From Simplicispira hankyongi (GTDB lineage Bacteria; Pseudomonadota; Gammaproteobacteria; Burkholderiales; Burkholderiaceae_C): DNA of 64,000 nt. Of this stretch, positions 36,797-46,494 are shown one piece after another (the stretch's first letter is position 1; each line of letters starts with the position of its first letter). The DNA lies in the NCBI RefSeq assembly GCF_003570885.1, contig NZ_QXJC01000003.1, forward strand, positions 62,001 to 126,000, in the 5' to 3' direction. The translations under genes were made by a program, and so were the position numbers. The notes under the pieces were generated by a model. It searched no databases. It saw nothing but the letters and a program-made list of their open reading frames with translations, and was not told the DNA's origin.

Positions 36797-37770
36797 CCGC
36801 CCTCCGCGTTCTTGTGACGGGTGCCAGCGGCTACCTGGGCCGCCAGGTGGTCGCCCAACTCGCCGACCCGGCCCTGCCCGGCCGCCCGGCGCACATCGTG
36901 GCGCACGACATCCGCTCGCCCGCCGAACACCTGCCCGGCGTGGTGTACGAGGAAGCCGACATCCGCGACCCGCGCATCGCCGATGCCCTGGCAGAGCAGG
37001 CCATCGATACCGTGGTGCACCTGGCCTCCATCGTGACGCCCGGCAAGGGAAGCCGCCGCGACTTTGAATACGACGTCGACGTGAACGGCACCCGCAACCT
37101 GCTGCAAGCCTGCGTGCAGCAAGGCGTGCGGCGCATCGTGGTGTCGTCCAGCGGCGCCGCCTATGGCTACCACGCCGACAACCCGGCCTGGCTGACCGAG
37201 GACATGCCGGTGCGCGGCAACGAGGTGTTTGCCTATGCCCACCACAAGCGGCTGGTGGAAGAGATGCTGGCCGAGTACCGCCACAGCCACCCCGCGCTGG
37301 AACAGGTGGTGCTGCGCATCGGCACCATCCTGGGCGCCACGGTGCACAACCAGATCACCGATCTGTTTGAAAAACCGCGCCTGCTGGCCATCCGGGGCAG
37401 CGACAGCCCGTTCGTCTTCATCTGGGACCAGGATGTGGTGGGCATCATCCTGCGCGCCGTCTCGGGCGGCCCACCGGGCATCTACAACGTGGCGGGCGAT
37501 GGTGCCCTCACCATCCACGAGATTGCAGAGCGCCTGGGAAAACCCACGCTGCAGTTGCCCGCCTGGCTGCTGCAGGGCGCGCTGGCCGGGCTCAAACCGC
37601 TGGGGCTCACGCAATACGGCCCCGAGCAACTGGACTTTCTGCGCTACCGCCCGGTGCTGCTGAACACCAAGCTCAAAACCACGTTTGGCTACACGCCCAC
37701 CTACACCTCGGCCGAGGTGTTCGAGCTGTACCGCCAGGCGCGCATGCAAACCCGCAAGGAGAGTGCCTAA
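36793..37770 (+). CDS. Extended SDR, NAD-dependent epimerase/dehydratase type
   Basis: This 325-residue oxidoreductase has a Rossmann start VLVTGASGYLGRQV. The nucleotide loop DIRSPAEHLPGVVYEEADIRD follows, then HLASIVTP and the active-site pair of YAHHK (Y-x3-K) with Ser in VVSSSGAAYG. The C-terminal part differs from sugar epimerases. Extended SDRs of this shape also act on steroid-like substrates. It is coupled to the BASS gene by ATGA overlap and followed after 2 bp by a second SDR. The substrate is unknown. Confidence 0.85.
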   Translation: MTALRVLVTGASGYLGRQVVAQLADPALPGRPAHIVAHDIRSPAEHLPGVVYEEADIRDPRIADALAEQAIDTVVHLASIVTPGKGSRRDFEYDVDVNGTRNLLQACVQQGVRRIVVSSSGAAYGYHADNPAWLTEDMPVRGNEVFAYAHHKRLVEEMLAEYRHSHPALEQVVLRIGTILGATVHNQITDLFEKPRLLAIRGSDSPFVFIWDQDVVGIILRAVSGGPPGIYNVAGDGALTIHEIAERLGKPTLQLPAWLLQGALAGLKPLGLTQYGPEQLDFLRYRPVLLNTKLKTTFGYTPTYTSAEVFELYRQARMQTRKESA

Positions 37771-37772
37771 AC

Positions 37773-38591
37773 ATGCGCAGCTTTGAAGCACGCGGTGTCG
37801 TCATCACCGGCGCAGCGGGTGGCCTGGGCCAGGCGCTGGTAGCTGCATTCCTGCAAGCCGGCGCACGCGTGCTGGCACTCGACTGCAACGCCACAGCGCT
37901 CGCCGCCATGCAGGAGGCAATGTCCGCCCAGGCAACAGGCCACGCCCTCGCGCTGACGACCCTGGTGTGCGACATCACCCAGCCCCAGGACTGCGACGCT
38001 GCCATCGCCCATGCGGTGGCCCTGTGGGGCGGCGTGGATGTGCTGGTCAACAACGCCGGCATTTCCCACCGCAGCCTGTTCGCCGACACCGACCCGAAGG
38101 TCATTCGCAAAGTGATGGAGGTGAACTTCTTTGGCGCCGTGCACATGACCCATGCCGCCCTGCCCCACATCGTGGCTCGGCGCGGGGTCGTGGCAGCGCT
38201 CTCCAGCGTGGCGGGCTACGCCCCTTTGCTGGGCCGCACCGGCTATTGCGCCAGCAAGCACGCCCTGCACGGCTTCTTTGACACCCTGCGCACCGAGGTG
38301 CAGGAGCGCGGCGTGCAGGTCACGCTCATCTGCCCGTCCTTCATTGCCACGGGCATTGGCGCGGCAGCGCTGGGCGGCTCCGGGGCAGCGGCCACGGCAC
38401 CCCGCATCACCACCGGGGGCGAGTCTGCACCGCAGGACATCGCCCAGCGCATCCTGGCCGCGCTGGCGCAGGGCCGCACGCAGCTTTTGCCTGACCGCAC
38501 CTCACGTATGGCCTGGTGGGCCAGCCGACTGGCCCCCCGCTGGTACGCCCGCGCCATGCAGCGCCGCGTTCGCACCGAATTTGAAAAATGA
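37773..38591 (+). CDS. Classical short-chain dehydrogenase/reductase
   Basis: This 272-residue oxidoreductase has the TGAAGGLG nucleotide site, the VNNAG motif, a catalytic Ser in ALSSVAGYAP and YCASK (Y-x3-K). The acidic residue in ALDCNA suggests NAD(H) preference. The C-terminus has a hydrophobic stretch and a basic end, perhaps membrane-associated. It is the third gene of the operon, with spacing of 2 bp upstream. It probably oxidises an alcohol of the imported compound; the substrate is unknown. Confidence 0.88.
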   Translation: MRSFEARGVVITGAAGGLGQALVAAFLQAGARVLALDCNATALAAMQEAMSAQATGHALALTTLVCDITQPQDCDAAIAHAVALWGGVDVLVNNAGISHRSLFADTDPKVIRKVMEVNFFGAVHMTHAALPHIVARRGVVAALSSVAGYAPLLGRTGYCASKHALHGFFDTLRTEVQERGVQVTLICPSFIATGIGAAALGGSGAAATAPRITTGGESAPQDIAQRILAALAQGRTQLLPDRTSRMAWWASRLAPRWYARAMQRRVRTEFEK

Positions 38592-38611
38592 ACAGTCCAG
38601 GAGACAGCACC

Positions 38612-40411
38612 ATGCACGCACGCATCCCCCACCACGCAGCACCCCTCATGGCGGTATGCCTGGCCTGCGCAGCTCTGCTCGCCGCACCGGCCAGTGCCGT
38701 CCCCATTGCGGTACAAGACCCTGACGGCAAACCGGTTCCCACCGTGATGGTGAGCCGCCAGCCGGTCAACATGGCAGCAGTGGACACCTCCGACAACGGC
38801 TACCCAGCCAGCGGCCAACAGCAGCAAGCCTATGTGGAGCTGGCCCGCTTTACCGATGCGCGGGGGCAGGTCGATATTCCCCCGGCCGAATTCCCCTGGA
38901 AGATTCGCCTGCGCAAGCCCGGTTACAAGGATCGAACGCTCCTGGCCAAGGAGCTTGGCAGCACGGCCGTCGTCATGGCCCCGGAGCATGACCCCGCCGC
39001 CTTGGCCGAGCAGCAGCCAGCCAATGCCTGGTCGTCCACCATCGACTTTGCAAACGCCACGCTGAAAAAGGAGTTCATGCTGCAATGCAATTTCTGCCAC
39101 CAACAGGGCGGGCCTCAGCTGCGCCGCGAACGTTCGGCCGATGAATGGCGCGCCGCCATCCAACGCATGATGCGCTATGGCTCGCGCCTGTCCAGCCAGG
39201 AGCAGAAAGAGATTCCCGCCCTGCTGGAGGCGCACTGGAAGAAGATCCACGCCAACCCCTCACTGGTGCCGGCCGGCACACCCTGGGGGGCATCCCTGGC
39301 CAAAGCCACCATCCGCGAACTGCCCATTGGCGACAGCATGTCGCAAATGCACGATTTGCTGCTGCATTCCAACGGCATGGTGTATGTGGGGGACAACCTG
39401 CAGGACCGGGTCTACGAAGTGGACCCGGCCACGGGCCGGTACACCGTCTACAAGATTCCGCCACGGCCGGGCGACAAGCTCGGCGGCCTGCTGGCGGGTC
39501 GCCTGCGCGATTTCCCCAAGCACGAAACCTACCAGGGCATCCACTCGCTGGCCGAGTCCCCCAAAGACGGGCACATCTTCATCACGCCCTCGTACCAGCG
39601 GCGCCTGATCGAATTCGACCCAAAGACCAAGGCATTCATTTACCACGACATGGACGGCGGCTTTTACCCGCACACCGTGCGTTTCGACGCCAAGAACCGT
39701 GTCTGGTTCACGCTGGCGCTCAGCAACCAGGTCGGCATGTACGACCGTGCAGCGGACAAGTTCACCTTCTACGATCTGCCATTTCGCAGCCTGATGGAAC
39801 GCATCACCGTCAAGCTCACGCCGTTCATCTTCAAGCTGCTGGGCTGGGGCATCCCGATTGCCAACTACGTCAACGTGGACCACGTTTCCACCGGCGTCCC
39901 CCTGCCCTACGGCATTGACATCACCCCAGACGGCAAGGCCTGGATTGCCCGGCTGCACACCGACGAGATCGCCTCGGTGGACCCCGATACCGGCAAAGTG
40001 ACCATGGTCAAAACCCCGTTCAGCGCGCCCCGGCGCCTGCGCAGTGATCGGGAGGGCAACCTGTGGATCACGGCCTTCAACGAATCGCAAATCGTGCGCT
40101 ACACCCCCAGCACCGGTGCGTTCATGCGCCTGGACCTGCCGGTCGTTCCCAAGGGCAGCGACACCCCGTACGCGCTCAATGTGGACCGGGTGCGCAACCA
40201 GGTATGGGTCAACGGCACCAACTCCGATTCGGTCTACCGCTACGACATCGCCACACAGACCTGGAGCATGTTCCCCATGCAGCGCCACGTCACCTTTACC
40301 CGCGACGTGGAAATCTCACCGGCCGGAAAGGTCTATGTCACCAGCGCCTCATTTCCCAGCTGGCAGATCGAGGATGGCCAGCCCACCCTGATCGAAATCA
40401 CCCCGCAATAG
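38612..40411 (+). CDS. Exported fusion protein: c-type haem motif plus Vgb/SMP30-like beta-propeller
   Basis: This 599-residue protein has a signal peptide ending near PASAV (about residue 29). A small beta-domain (about 30-125) is followed by a single haem c motif CNFCH (about 159-163). From about 245 to the end it forms a six-bladed-propeller-like region. Repeated blades include YVGDNLQDRVYEVDPATGRY, GIDITPDGKAWIARLHTDEI and NLWITAFNESQIVRYTPSTG, as in virginiamycin-B-lyase-like proteins. The ATG at 38612 follows AGGAGA. It is probably a periplasmic electron-transferring dehydrogenase or sensor; the reaction is unknown. Confidence 0.75.
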   Translation: MHARIPHHAAPLMAVCLACAALLAAPASAVPIAVQDPDGKPVPTVMVSRQPVNMAAVDTSDNGYPASGQQQQAYVELARFTDARGQVDIPPAEFPWKIRLRKPGYKDRTLLAKELGSTAVVMAPEHDPAALAEQQPANAWSSTIDFANATLKKEFMLQCNFCHQQGGPQLRRERSADEWRAAIQRMMRYGSRLSSQEQKEIPALLEAHWKKIHANPSLVPAGTPWGASLAKATIRELPIGDSMSQMHDLLLHSNGMVYVGDNLQDRVYEVDPATGRYTVYKIPPRPGDKLGGLLAGRLRDFPKHETYQGIHSLAESPKDGHIFITPSYQRRLIEFDPKTKAFIYHDMDGGFYPHTVRFDAKNRVWFTLALSNQVGMYDRAADKFTFYDLPFRSLMERITVKLTPFIFKLLGWGIPIANYVNVDHVSTGVPLPYGIDITPDGKAWIARLHTDEIASVDPDTGKVTMVKTPFSAPRRLRSDREGNLWITAFNESQIVRYTPSTGAFMRLDLPVVPKGSDTPYALNVDRVRNQVWVNGTNSDSVYRYDIATQTWSMFPMQRHVTFTRDVEISPAGKVYVTSASFPSWQIEDGQPTLIEITPQ

Positions 40412-40427
40412 GCGCTGAGTTGCGAGC

Positions 40428-41615
40428 ATGCCAATCTCCCTGCGGCGCTTTTACCTCTCGTGCCTGCTGGCGTTTACCGGCGGGCACATGGTCAACTACA
40501 CCGTCATCCTGTACCTGCAGGAGAAGGTGGGTTCGGACTGGCTCTCCGGCGTGGGGTTTGGCCTGTCGTTCGGCAGCTCGCTCGTGTTTGGCTGGTTTGC
40601 CGGGGTTTTGTGCGACCGCATGGCTCCGGCAAGGGTGATCCACGGCGCCCAGGCTCTGTTTGTGCTGTGCCTGGCAGGCCTGTGGTGGACCGACGCGGCA
40701 ACCACCGGCCAGAGCCGCGTGGCCTGGACCCTGTTCTCGGCATTTCTGGGCGGCCTGGCCTGGTCTTTTGTCGGCCCGGCCCGACTGGCCACTCTGGGGC
40801 AGATTGCCCCGGCGGACAAGCTCAAGCCCGCGACCATCGTCTTCAACCTGCAGGTGCTGCTGGGGTTTGGCCTGGCGCCCGTGGTGATTGGCGTGGTGCG
40901 CAGCCATTTTGGCTGGCCCGCCGTGTTTGCCACGGGCATGGGCTTGTTTGCCGCCTCTTCCCTGCTGCTGCTGGGCACCCGCACCCACGGCAGCGACCGC
41001 CCCCGCCTGGGTGTAGCGCAGGAAATGCGCGAAGGTTTTGCCGCCGTGGGCGCCAACCCCTTGCTGGCACAACTCATCGTGGCCGCCATCGTGGCCTATG
41101 CCATGACCGGCCCCATGCAGATTCTGCTGCCCAAATTGGCGCGTGAAGTGCTCGGCCTGTCGGAACTGCAGCGCGGCGGCTACCTGGGCCTGATGGCGCT
41201 GACGCTGATTGCCGGGGGCGTCACGGCCTTGCTTCTCAGCAAGCACCTGCACCACGGCGCTGCCATCTTCGTCGGCACCGTCACGGCCAGCCTGCTCTTT
41301 GCGTCGCTCAGCCACTGGAGCAGCGCCGCCGCATCGGCCACGGCGCTGAGCGGCATGGGCCTGCTGGGCGGCATGGTCATCAGCTTCGTCATCGCCGGCA
41401 TCCAGGGCCAGGCGCCCGATGCCCTGCGCGGGCGCATCAGGGGCATTTATTCCATCATTTCACAGGTGGTGCCAGCCGCCTCGGGCGTGGCCGCCGGTGC
41501 GCTGGTGCGCAGCACCGGTGTCACAAGCGCCATCGCCATGGCGGGCGTGGGACTGGCGGGCGTGGCATTGCTGGCCGCGCTGGCAATGCCCCAACTGCGC
41601 CGCATGCGGGCCTGA
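40428..41615 (+). CDS. Major facilitator superfamily transporter
   Basis: This 395-residue inner-membrane protein has about 12 helices. The loop 2-3 motif is degenerate (GWFAGVLCDRMAPARVIHGA). It resembles MFS exporters of the EntS/MefA-like group. It is the last gene of the BASS-SDR-SDR-cytochrome operon, 16 bp after the preceding stop. It may import a related compound or export a product. A hairpin with a T-rich tail follows about 60 bp downstream. Confidence 0.85.
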   Translation: MPISLRRFYLSCLLAFTGGHMVNYTVILYLQEKVGSDWLSGVGFGLSFGSSLVFGWFAGVLCDRMAPARVIHGAQALFVLCLAGLWWTDAATTGQSRVAWTLFSAFLGGLAWSFVGPARLATLGQIAPADKLKPATIVFNLQVLLGFGLAPVVIGVVRSHFGWPAVFATGMGLFAASSLLLLGTRTHGSDRPRLGVAQEMREGFAAVGANPLLAQLIVAAIVAYAMTGPMQILLPKLAREVLGLSELQRGGYLGLMALTLIAGGVTALLLSKHLHHGAAIFVGTVTASLLFASLSHWSSAAASATALSGMGLLGGMVISFVIAGIQGQAPDALRGRIRGIYSIISQVVPAASGVAAGALVRSTGVTSAIAMAGVGLAGVALLAALAMPQLRRMRA

Positions 41616-41676
41616 CGCCACTGCATTCGCATAAAATTGCCCGCACCTCCCCACACTGCCACGCCCAGTGGCCCAG

Positions 41677-41706
41677 CGGCATCCCGAGGGATGCCGTTGT
41701 GTTTTT
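41677..41706 (+). terminator. Terminator-like hairpin in the valS leader
   Basis: An 8-bp perfect stem CGGCATCC / GGATGCCG closes on a CGAG tetraloop and is followed by TTGTGTTTTT. It lies between the MFS gene and valS, only 18 bp before the valS start. It may end the upstream operon, act as an attenuator for valS, or both. Confidence 0.6.
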
Positions 41707-41724
41707 CTGAAGACAGCCCCAGCC

Positions 41725-44601
41725 ATGACCGACCCCGCCCGCCAACCCGGCCTGCAATCCCTGTCCAAATCCTTCGAGCCCGCTGCGCTGGAAGCGCACT
41801 GGGGCCCCGAATGGGAAAAGCGCGGCTACGGCAGGGCCGGCGTGCGCGGCACCGGCGTGCCACAGGCCGACGCGCCCTCGTTTGCCATCCAGTTGCCGCC
41901 GCCCAATGTGACGGGCACGCTGCACATGGGGCACGCGTTCAACCAGACCATCATGGACAGCCTGACCCGCTACCACCGCATGCGGGGCTTCAACACCGTG
42001 TGGGTGCCGGGCACCGACCATGCGGGCATTGCCACGCAGATCGTCGTCGAGCGCCAGTTGCAAGAACAAGGCATCAACCGCCACGACATGGGCCCGACGC
42101 CGGATGTGGCGCGCAAGAACTTCGTCGCCAAGGTCTGGGAGTGGAAGGAGCACAGCGGCAACACCATCACCACGCAGATGCGCCGCATGGGCGACAGCGT
42201 GGACTGGAGCCGCGAATACTTCACCATGGACGACAAGCTCTCCAAGGTGGTGACCGACACCTTCGTAAAGCTGTACGAGCAGGGCCTGATCTACCGCGGC
42301 AAGCGCCTGGTGAACTGGGACCCCAAGCTGCAGTCCGCCGTGTCCGACCTCGAAGTGGAAAACGAGGAAAAAGACGGCTCGTTGTGGCACATCGCCTACC
42401 CGCTGGCCGATGGCTCGGGCCAGTTGGTGGTGGCCACCACGCGGCCCGAGACCATGCTGGGCGACGTGGCGGTGATGGTGCACCCCGAGGACGAGCGCTA
42501 CCAGCACCTGATTGGCAAGATGGTGACGCTGCCCCTGGTGGGGCGCGAGATTCCCGTGATTGCCGACGAGTACGTGGACAAGGCATTCGGCACCGGCGTG
42601 GTCAAGGTCACGCCCGCGCACGACCAGAACGACTACGCCGTGGGCCAGCGCCACAAGCTGCCGATGATTTGCGTGCTGACGCTTGCCGCCACCATCAACG
42701 ATGAGGCGCCCGAAAAGTACCGCGGTATGGACCGCTTTGTCGCCCGCAAAGCCGTGGTGGCCGACCTCGAAGCCATTGGCGCGCTGGTCGAGGTGAAGAA
42801 GCACAAGCTCATGGTCCCCATCTGCACGCGCACCGGCCAGGTGGTGGAACCCATGCTGACCGACCAGTGGTTCGTCGCCATGAGCAAGGTGGGCGAAGGC
42901 GATACCACCGGCAAAAGCATCGCGCAAAAGGCCATCGACGCCGTCGCCTCGGGCGAAGTGCAGTTCGTGCCCGAAAACTGGGTCAACACCTACAACCAGT
43001 GGATGAACAACATCCAGGACTGGTGCATCAGCCGCCAGCTCTGGTGGGGCCACCAGATTCCGGCGTGGTACGACGAGGACGGCAACGTGATCGTGGCGCG
43101 CAGCGCAGCCGAAGCGCAAGCCAAGGCGCCCGGCAAAACGCTGCGCCGCGACGAGGACGTGCTCGACACCTGGTACTCATCGGCGCTGGTGCCCTTCAGC
43201 ACCATGGGTTGGCCGAACCAGGGCGACAGCGCCACTGACGACTTCAACCTGTACCTGCCCAGCAGCGTGCTGGTAACGGGCTACGACATCATCTTCTTCT
43301 GGGTGGCCAGGATGATCATGATGACCACGCATTTCACCGGCCGCGTGCCATTCAAGCATGTGTACATCCACGGCCTGGTGCGCGACGCGCAGGGCAAGAA
43401 GATGAGCAAGAGCGAGGGCAACGTGCTCGACCCGGTCGACCTGATCGACGGCATTGCGCTGGAGCCCCTGCTCGGCAAGCGCACCACCGGCCTGCGCAGG
43501 CCCGAGACCGCGCCCACCGTGCGCAAGAACACGCAAAAGGAATTCCCCGAGGGCATTCCGGCCTACGGCGCCGACGCGCTGCGCTTTACCTTTGCGGCGC
43601 TGGCCAGCCTGGGCCGCAGCATCAACTTCGACAGCAAGCGCTGCGAGGGCTACCGCAACTTCTGCAACAAGCTCTGGAACGCCAGCCGCTTCGTGCTGAT
43701 GAACTGCGAGGGCCAGGACTGCGGGCTGGACACCAGCCACGGCTGCACCGAGGACTACCTGCACTTCAGCCCGTGCGACCGCTGGATCGTCTCGACCCTG
43801 CAAAAAACCGAGAGCGACGTCGCCAAGGGCTTTGCCGAATATCGCCTCGACAACGTTGCCAACACGATTTACGACTTCGTCTGGAACGAGTTCTGCGACT
43901 GGTACCTGGAAATCGCCAAGGTGCAGATCCAGACCGGCGATGCAGCGCAGCAGCGCGCCACGCGGCGCACGCTGATTCGGGTGCTCGAAGCCATCCTGCG
44001 CCTCGCCCACCCCGTCATCCCTTTCATTACCGAGGAGCTCTGGCAGAAGGTAGCGCCTGTCGCCGGCCTGGCGGGTGAATCGGTCTCCATCGCCCGCTAC
44101 CCTGAGAGCCAGAGCGAAAAAATCGACCAGGAGGCCGATGCCTATGTCGCGCGCCTGAAAGCCTTGGTGGACGCTTGCCGCACGCTGCGTGGCGAAATGA
44201 ACGTCTCGCCCGCCACGCGCCTGCCGCTGTATGCGCTGGGCGACGCAGAGTTCCTGCGCACGTCGGCACCCGTGCTGCAGGCCCTGGCCAAGCTCTCCGA
44301 AGTGCGGGTGTTTGACCAGGAGGCCACCTGGCAAGCCGCCGCCCAGGCGGCGCCGGTGGCGGTGGTCGGCAGCGCGCGCCTGTGCCTGCACATGGAAATT
44401 GATGTCACGGCCGAGCGCGCGCGTCTGACAAAAGAAGCCGCTCGCATCGAAGGCGAACTGGGCAAGGCGCGTGCCAAACTGGCCAACGAAGCCTTCGTCG
44501 CCAAGGCGCCCGCTGCCGTGCTCGACCAGGAAAGGCGCCGCATGGCCGACTTCACCAGCACGCTTGATCGCCTGCAGGAGCAATTGCAGCGACTGGGCTA
44601 G
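41725..44601 (+). CDS. valS: Valyl-tRNA synthetase
   Basis: This 958-residue class I aminoacyl-tRNA synthetase charges tRNA-Val. The HIGH-type motif is [14 protein letters not shown] and the KMSKS motif is [11 protein letters not shown]. The editing domain carries [13 protein letters not shown] and [15 protein letters not shown]. The C-terminal coiled coil (about 890-958) is intact. The ATG at 41725 gives the usual N-terminus; a longer frame upstream runs through the leader hairpin and is unlikely to be used. galU follows 32 bp downstream. Confidence 0.97.
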   Translation: MTDPARQPGLQSLSKSFEPAALEAHWGPEWEKRGYGRAGVRGTGVPQADAPSFAIQLPPPNVTGTLHMGHAFNQTIMDSLTRYHRMRGFNTVWVPGTDHAGIATQIVVERQLQEQGINRHDMGPTPDVARKNFVAKVWEWKEHSGNTITTQMRRMGDSVDWSREYFTMDDKLSKVVTDTFVKLYEQGLIYRGKRLVNWDPKLQSAVSDLEVENEEKDGSLWHIAYPLADGSGQLVVATTRPETMLGDVAVMVHPEDERYQHLIGKMVTLPLVGREIPVIADEYVDKAFGTGVVKVTPAHDQNDYAVGQRHKLPMICVLTLAATINDEAPEKYRGMDRFVARKAVVADLEAIGALVEVKKHKLMVPICTRTGQVVEPMLTDQWFVAMSKVGEGDTTGKSIAQKAIDAVASGEVQFVPENWVNTYNQWMNNIQDWCISRQLWWGHQIPAWYDEDGNVIVARSAAEAQAKAPGKTLRRDEDVLDTWYSSALVPFSTMGWPNQGDSATDDFNLYLPSSVLVTGYDIIFFWVARMIMMTTHFTGRVPFKHVYIHGLVRDAQGKKMSKSEGNVLDPVDLIDGIALEPLLGKRTTGLRRPETAPTVRKNTQKEFPEGIPAYGADALRFTFAALASLGRSINFDSKRCEGYRNFCNKLWNASRFVLMNCEGQDCGLDTSHGCTEDYLHFSPCDRWIVSTLQKTESDVAKGFAEYRLDNVANTIYDFVWNEFCDWYLEIAKVQIQTGDAAQQRATRRTLIRVLEAILRLAHPVIPFITEELWQKVAPVAGLAGESVSIARYPESQSEKIDQEADAYVARLKALVDACRTLRGEMNVSPATRLPLYALGDAEFLRTSAPVLQALAKLSEVRVFDQEATWQAAAQAAPVAVVGSARLCLHMEIDVTAERARLTKEAARIEGELGKARAKLANEAFVAKAPAAVLDQERRRMADFTSTLDRLQEQLQRLG

Positions 44602-44633
44602 GCATTGCATTGAAGAACCCGCAAAGGATTGTC

Positions 44634-45527
44634 ATGGCCTCCACCCCACACGCCACCGTTCGCAAAGCCGTCTTCCCCGTCGCCGGCCTGGGCACCCGCT
44701 TTCTGCCGGCCACCAAGGCCAGCCCGAAGGAAATGCTGCCGGTGGTGGACAAGCCGCTGATTCAGTACGCGGTGGAAGAGGCCTACGCCGCCGGCATCCG
44801 CCACATGGTCTTCGTCACCGGGCGCAGCAAGCGCGCCATTGAAGACCATTTCGACACCGCCTATGAGTTGGAAAACGAGCTGGAGACCGCCGGAAAGACC
44901 GATCTGCTCGAACTCGTGCGCTCGGTGCAGCCCCGTGACATGGACTGCGCCTTTGTGCGCCAGCCACGCTCGCTCGGCCTGGGCCACGCCGTGCTGTGCG
45001 CCGAACCGCTCATCGGCAACGAACCCTTTGCCGTGCTGCTGGCCGACGACCTGATGCGCGGCCCGGTGGGCGGCATGCCCGTGCTGGCGCAAATGGTGCA
45101 GGCCTTTCGCCAGCAGGGCCGCTCGGTGATTGCGGTGCAGGAAGTGCCGCAAGAGCAGGTCAACCGCTACGGCATCGTGGCGGGCGAGCCGGCCGGCGGC
45201 CCACTGATCCGCATCGACCGCATCGTGGAAAAACCTGCTCCCAAGGATGCGCCATCCCGCATGGGCGTGGCGGGCCGCTACATCCTCACACCGGCCATCT
45301 TCGATCAGATCCGCAACCAGCCCACAGGCGCGGGCGGCGAGATCCAGCTCACCGATGCCATCGGGCGCCTGATGGAGCATGAGGCGGTGTATGCCTTCCA
45401 GTACGAAGGCAAGCGCTACGACTGCGGCAGCAAGGAAGGCTTCTTGCAGGCCACGGTGGAACTGGCGCTGGAGCACCCGGAAGTGGGGGCTTCGTTTCGC
45501 AGCTACCTCAAGACGCTAACGCTTTGA
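44634..45527 (+). CDS. galU: UTP-glucose-1-phosphate uridylyltransferase
   Basis: This 297-residue enzyme makes UDP-glucose from UTP and glucose 1-phosphate for cell-surface polysaccharides. The nucleotide signature is [20 protein letters not shown]. Other family segments are [35 protein letters not shown] and [14 protein letters not shown]. The ATG at 44634 follows AAAGGA; an in-frame TTG at 44610 is less likely. It follows valS directly. A dispersed repeat lies after its stop. Confidence 0.95.
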   Translation: MASTPHATVRKAVFPVAGLGTRFLPATKASPKEMLPVVDKPLIQYAVEEAYAAGIRHMVFVTGRSKRAIEDHFDTAYELENELETAGKTDLLELVRSVQPRDMDCAFVRQPRSLGLGHAVLCAEPLIGNEPFAVLLADDLMRGPVGGMPVLAQMVQAFRQQGRSVIAVQEVPQEQVNRYGIVAGEPAGGPLIRIDRIVEKPAPKDAPSRMGVAGRYILTPAIFDQIRNQPTGAGGEIQLTDAIGRLMEHEAVYAFQYEGKRYDCGSKEGFLQATVELALEHPEVGASFRSYLKTLTL

Positions 45528-45540
45528 GGCAGGGCGGTTT

Positions 45541-45605
45541 GCTACTTGTTTGATAGCTTCTAACGCTTGCGTACAAAGCGCTAGAAGCCTATTTGGCTTA
45601 ATATT
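45541..45605 (-). repeat. Dispersed AGCGCTTAT repeat
   Basis: The minus strand reads AATAGGCTTCTAGCGCTTTG, TACGCAAGCGTTAGAAGCTA and TCAAACAAGTAGC. Both stems are present. It lies between the convergent galU and tusA-like genes. Confidence 0.8.
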
Positions 45606-45629
45606 TTCTTCAGCGAAGCCAAGGAAAAT

Positions 45630-45857
45630 CTACCGCCGCCGCAACAGGTGGATGTATTCGTCGCCCACCGTCTCCTGCCCCACCAGCTCGTTGCCGGTCT
45701 GCTTGGCAAAGGCCTGGAAGTCGCGCACCGAGCCGCTGTCGGTCGCCACCACCTTGAGCACTTGGCCGCTGTCCATATCGGCCAAAGCCTTTTTGGCCTT
45801 GAGGATGGGCAGCGGGCAATTGAGGCCCCGGGTATCGATTTCCTTGTCGATGTTCAT
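45630..45857 (-). CDS. TusA/SirA-family sulfurtransferase
   Basis: This 75-residue cytoplasmic sulfur carrier has the TusA-fold motif RGLNCPLPILKAKKAL, with the conserved sulfur-accepting C14 in CPLP. TusA relays persulfide sulfur to tRNA thiolation or molybdenum cofactor maturation; several family members have other or unknown acceptors. It lies 5 bp downstream of the Nudix gene on the same strand, so they are likely co-transcribed. The family assignment is firm, the acceptor is not. Confidence 0.9.
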   Translation of the reverse strand: MNIDKEIDTRGLNCPLPILKAKKALADMDSGQVLKVVATDSGSVRDFQAFAKQTGNELVGQETVGDEYIHLLRRR

Positions 45858-45862
45858 CGTAT

Positions 45863-46429
45863 TCAGTCCTTTGGCGGCAGATCGAGCCCACGGCGCCGCT
45901 CTGCATTTTCTTCGTCCGTGAAAAATACCGGCTCATGCCCGCGGGTGCGCAGCCAGTCGGCCAGCGCGTACCCCGTGCCGGCGGGCCAGCATTTGAGATC
46001 CTGCAGATCGTACAGCCGGTAGTCCACCAGTTCGGGCGACAGCCGCACCTGCCCCGTGGCCACCACGTGGTAGGCAATGATGACCTGGTTCATGCGCAGA
46101 AATTCATAGGAACCGACCAAGGCGCTGCTCTGCACGTCGAGATTGGTTTCCTCCTTGACCTCGCGCGCGATACCGGCTTGGGGAGATTCACCCGCCTCCA
46201 TGAAGCCGGTGATCAGCGCAAACATCTTGCCCGGCCAGGCAGCGTTGCGCGCCAGCAGCACCTTGCCGTCGATCTCGACGATGGCAGCGAGCACCGGCGT
46301 GGGGTTGTTCCAGTGCGTCCAGCCGCAGGCCGGGCAGCGCAGGCGCTCCACATCGCCGCTGTCTTCTGCCTGGGTAATCAGGGCCAATGGCGTGGCGCAG
46401 TGGGTGCAAAAGCGCGTTTCGTACTGCAT
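45863..46429 (-). CDS. Nudix hydrolase with zinc ribbon (NudC-like)
   Basis: This 188-residue hydrolase has an N-terminal zinc ribbon of two CxxC pairs (FCTHC and RCPACGW). A Nudix box follows, GFMEAGESPQAGIAREVKEE, continuing TNL, with Asn where Gly is usual. The NudC-type enzymes cut NADH or NAD-capped RNA, but this protein lacks the full N-terminal domain of E. coli NudC. It precedes the TusA-like gene. The precise substrate is uncertain. Confidence 0.88.
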   Translation of the reverse strand: MQYETRFCTHCATPLALITQAEDSGDVERLRCPACGWTHWNNPTPVLAAIVEIDGKVLLARNAAWPGKMFALITGFMEAGESPQAGIAREVKEETNLDVQSSALVGSYEFLRMNQVIIAYHVVATGQVRLSPELVDYRLYDLQDLKCWPAGTGYALADWLRTRGHEPVFFTDEENAERRRGLDLPPKD

Positions 46430-46435
46430 CGCTTC

Positions 46436-46494
46436 CTTTTTGATAGCCGGTAGCGCTTATGGATTAAGCGCTAGAGGCCGATTTGACTAAAATT
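46436..46494 (-). repeat. Dispersed AGCGCTTAT repeat
   Basis: The minus strand reads AAATCGGCCTCTAGCGCTTA, ATCCATAAGCGCTACCGGCT and ATCAAAAAG. It is close to consensus and fills the gap between cysM and the Nudix gene. Confidence 0.82.
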
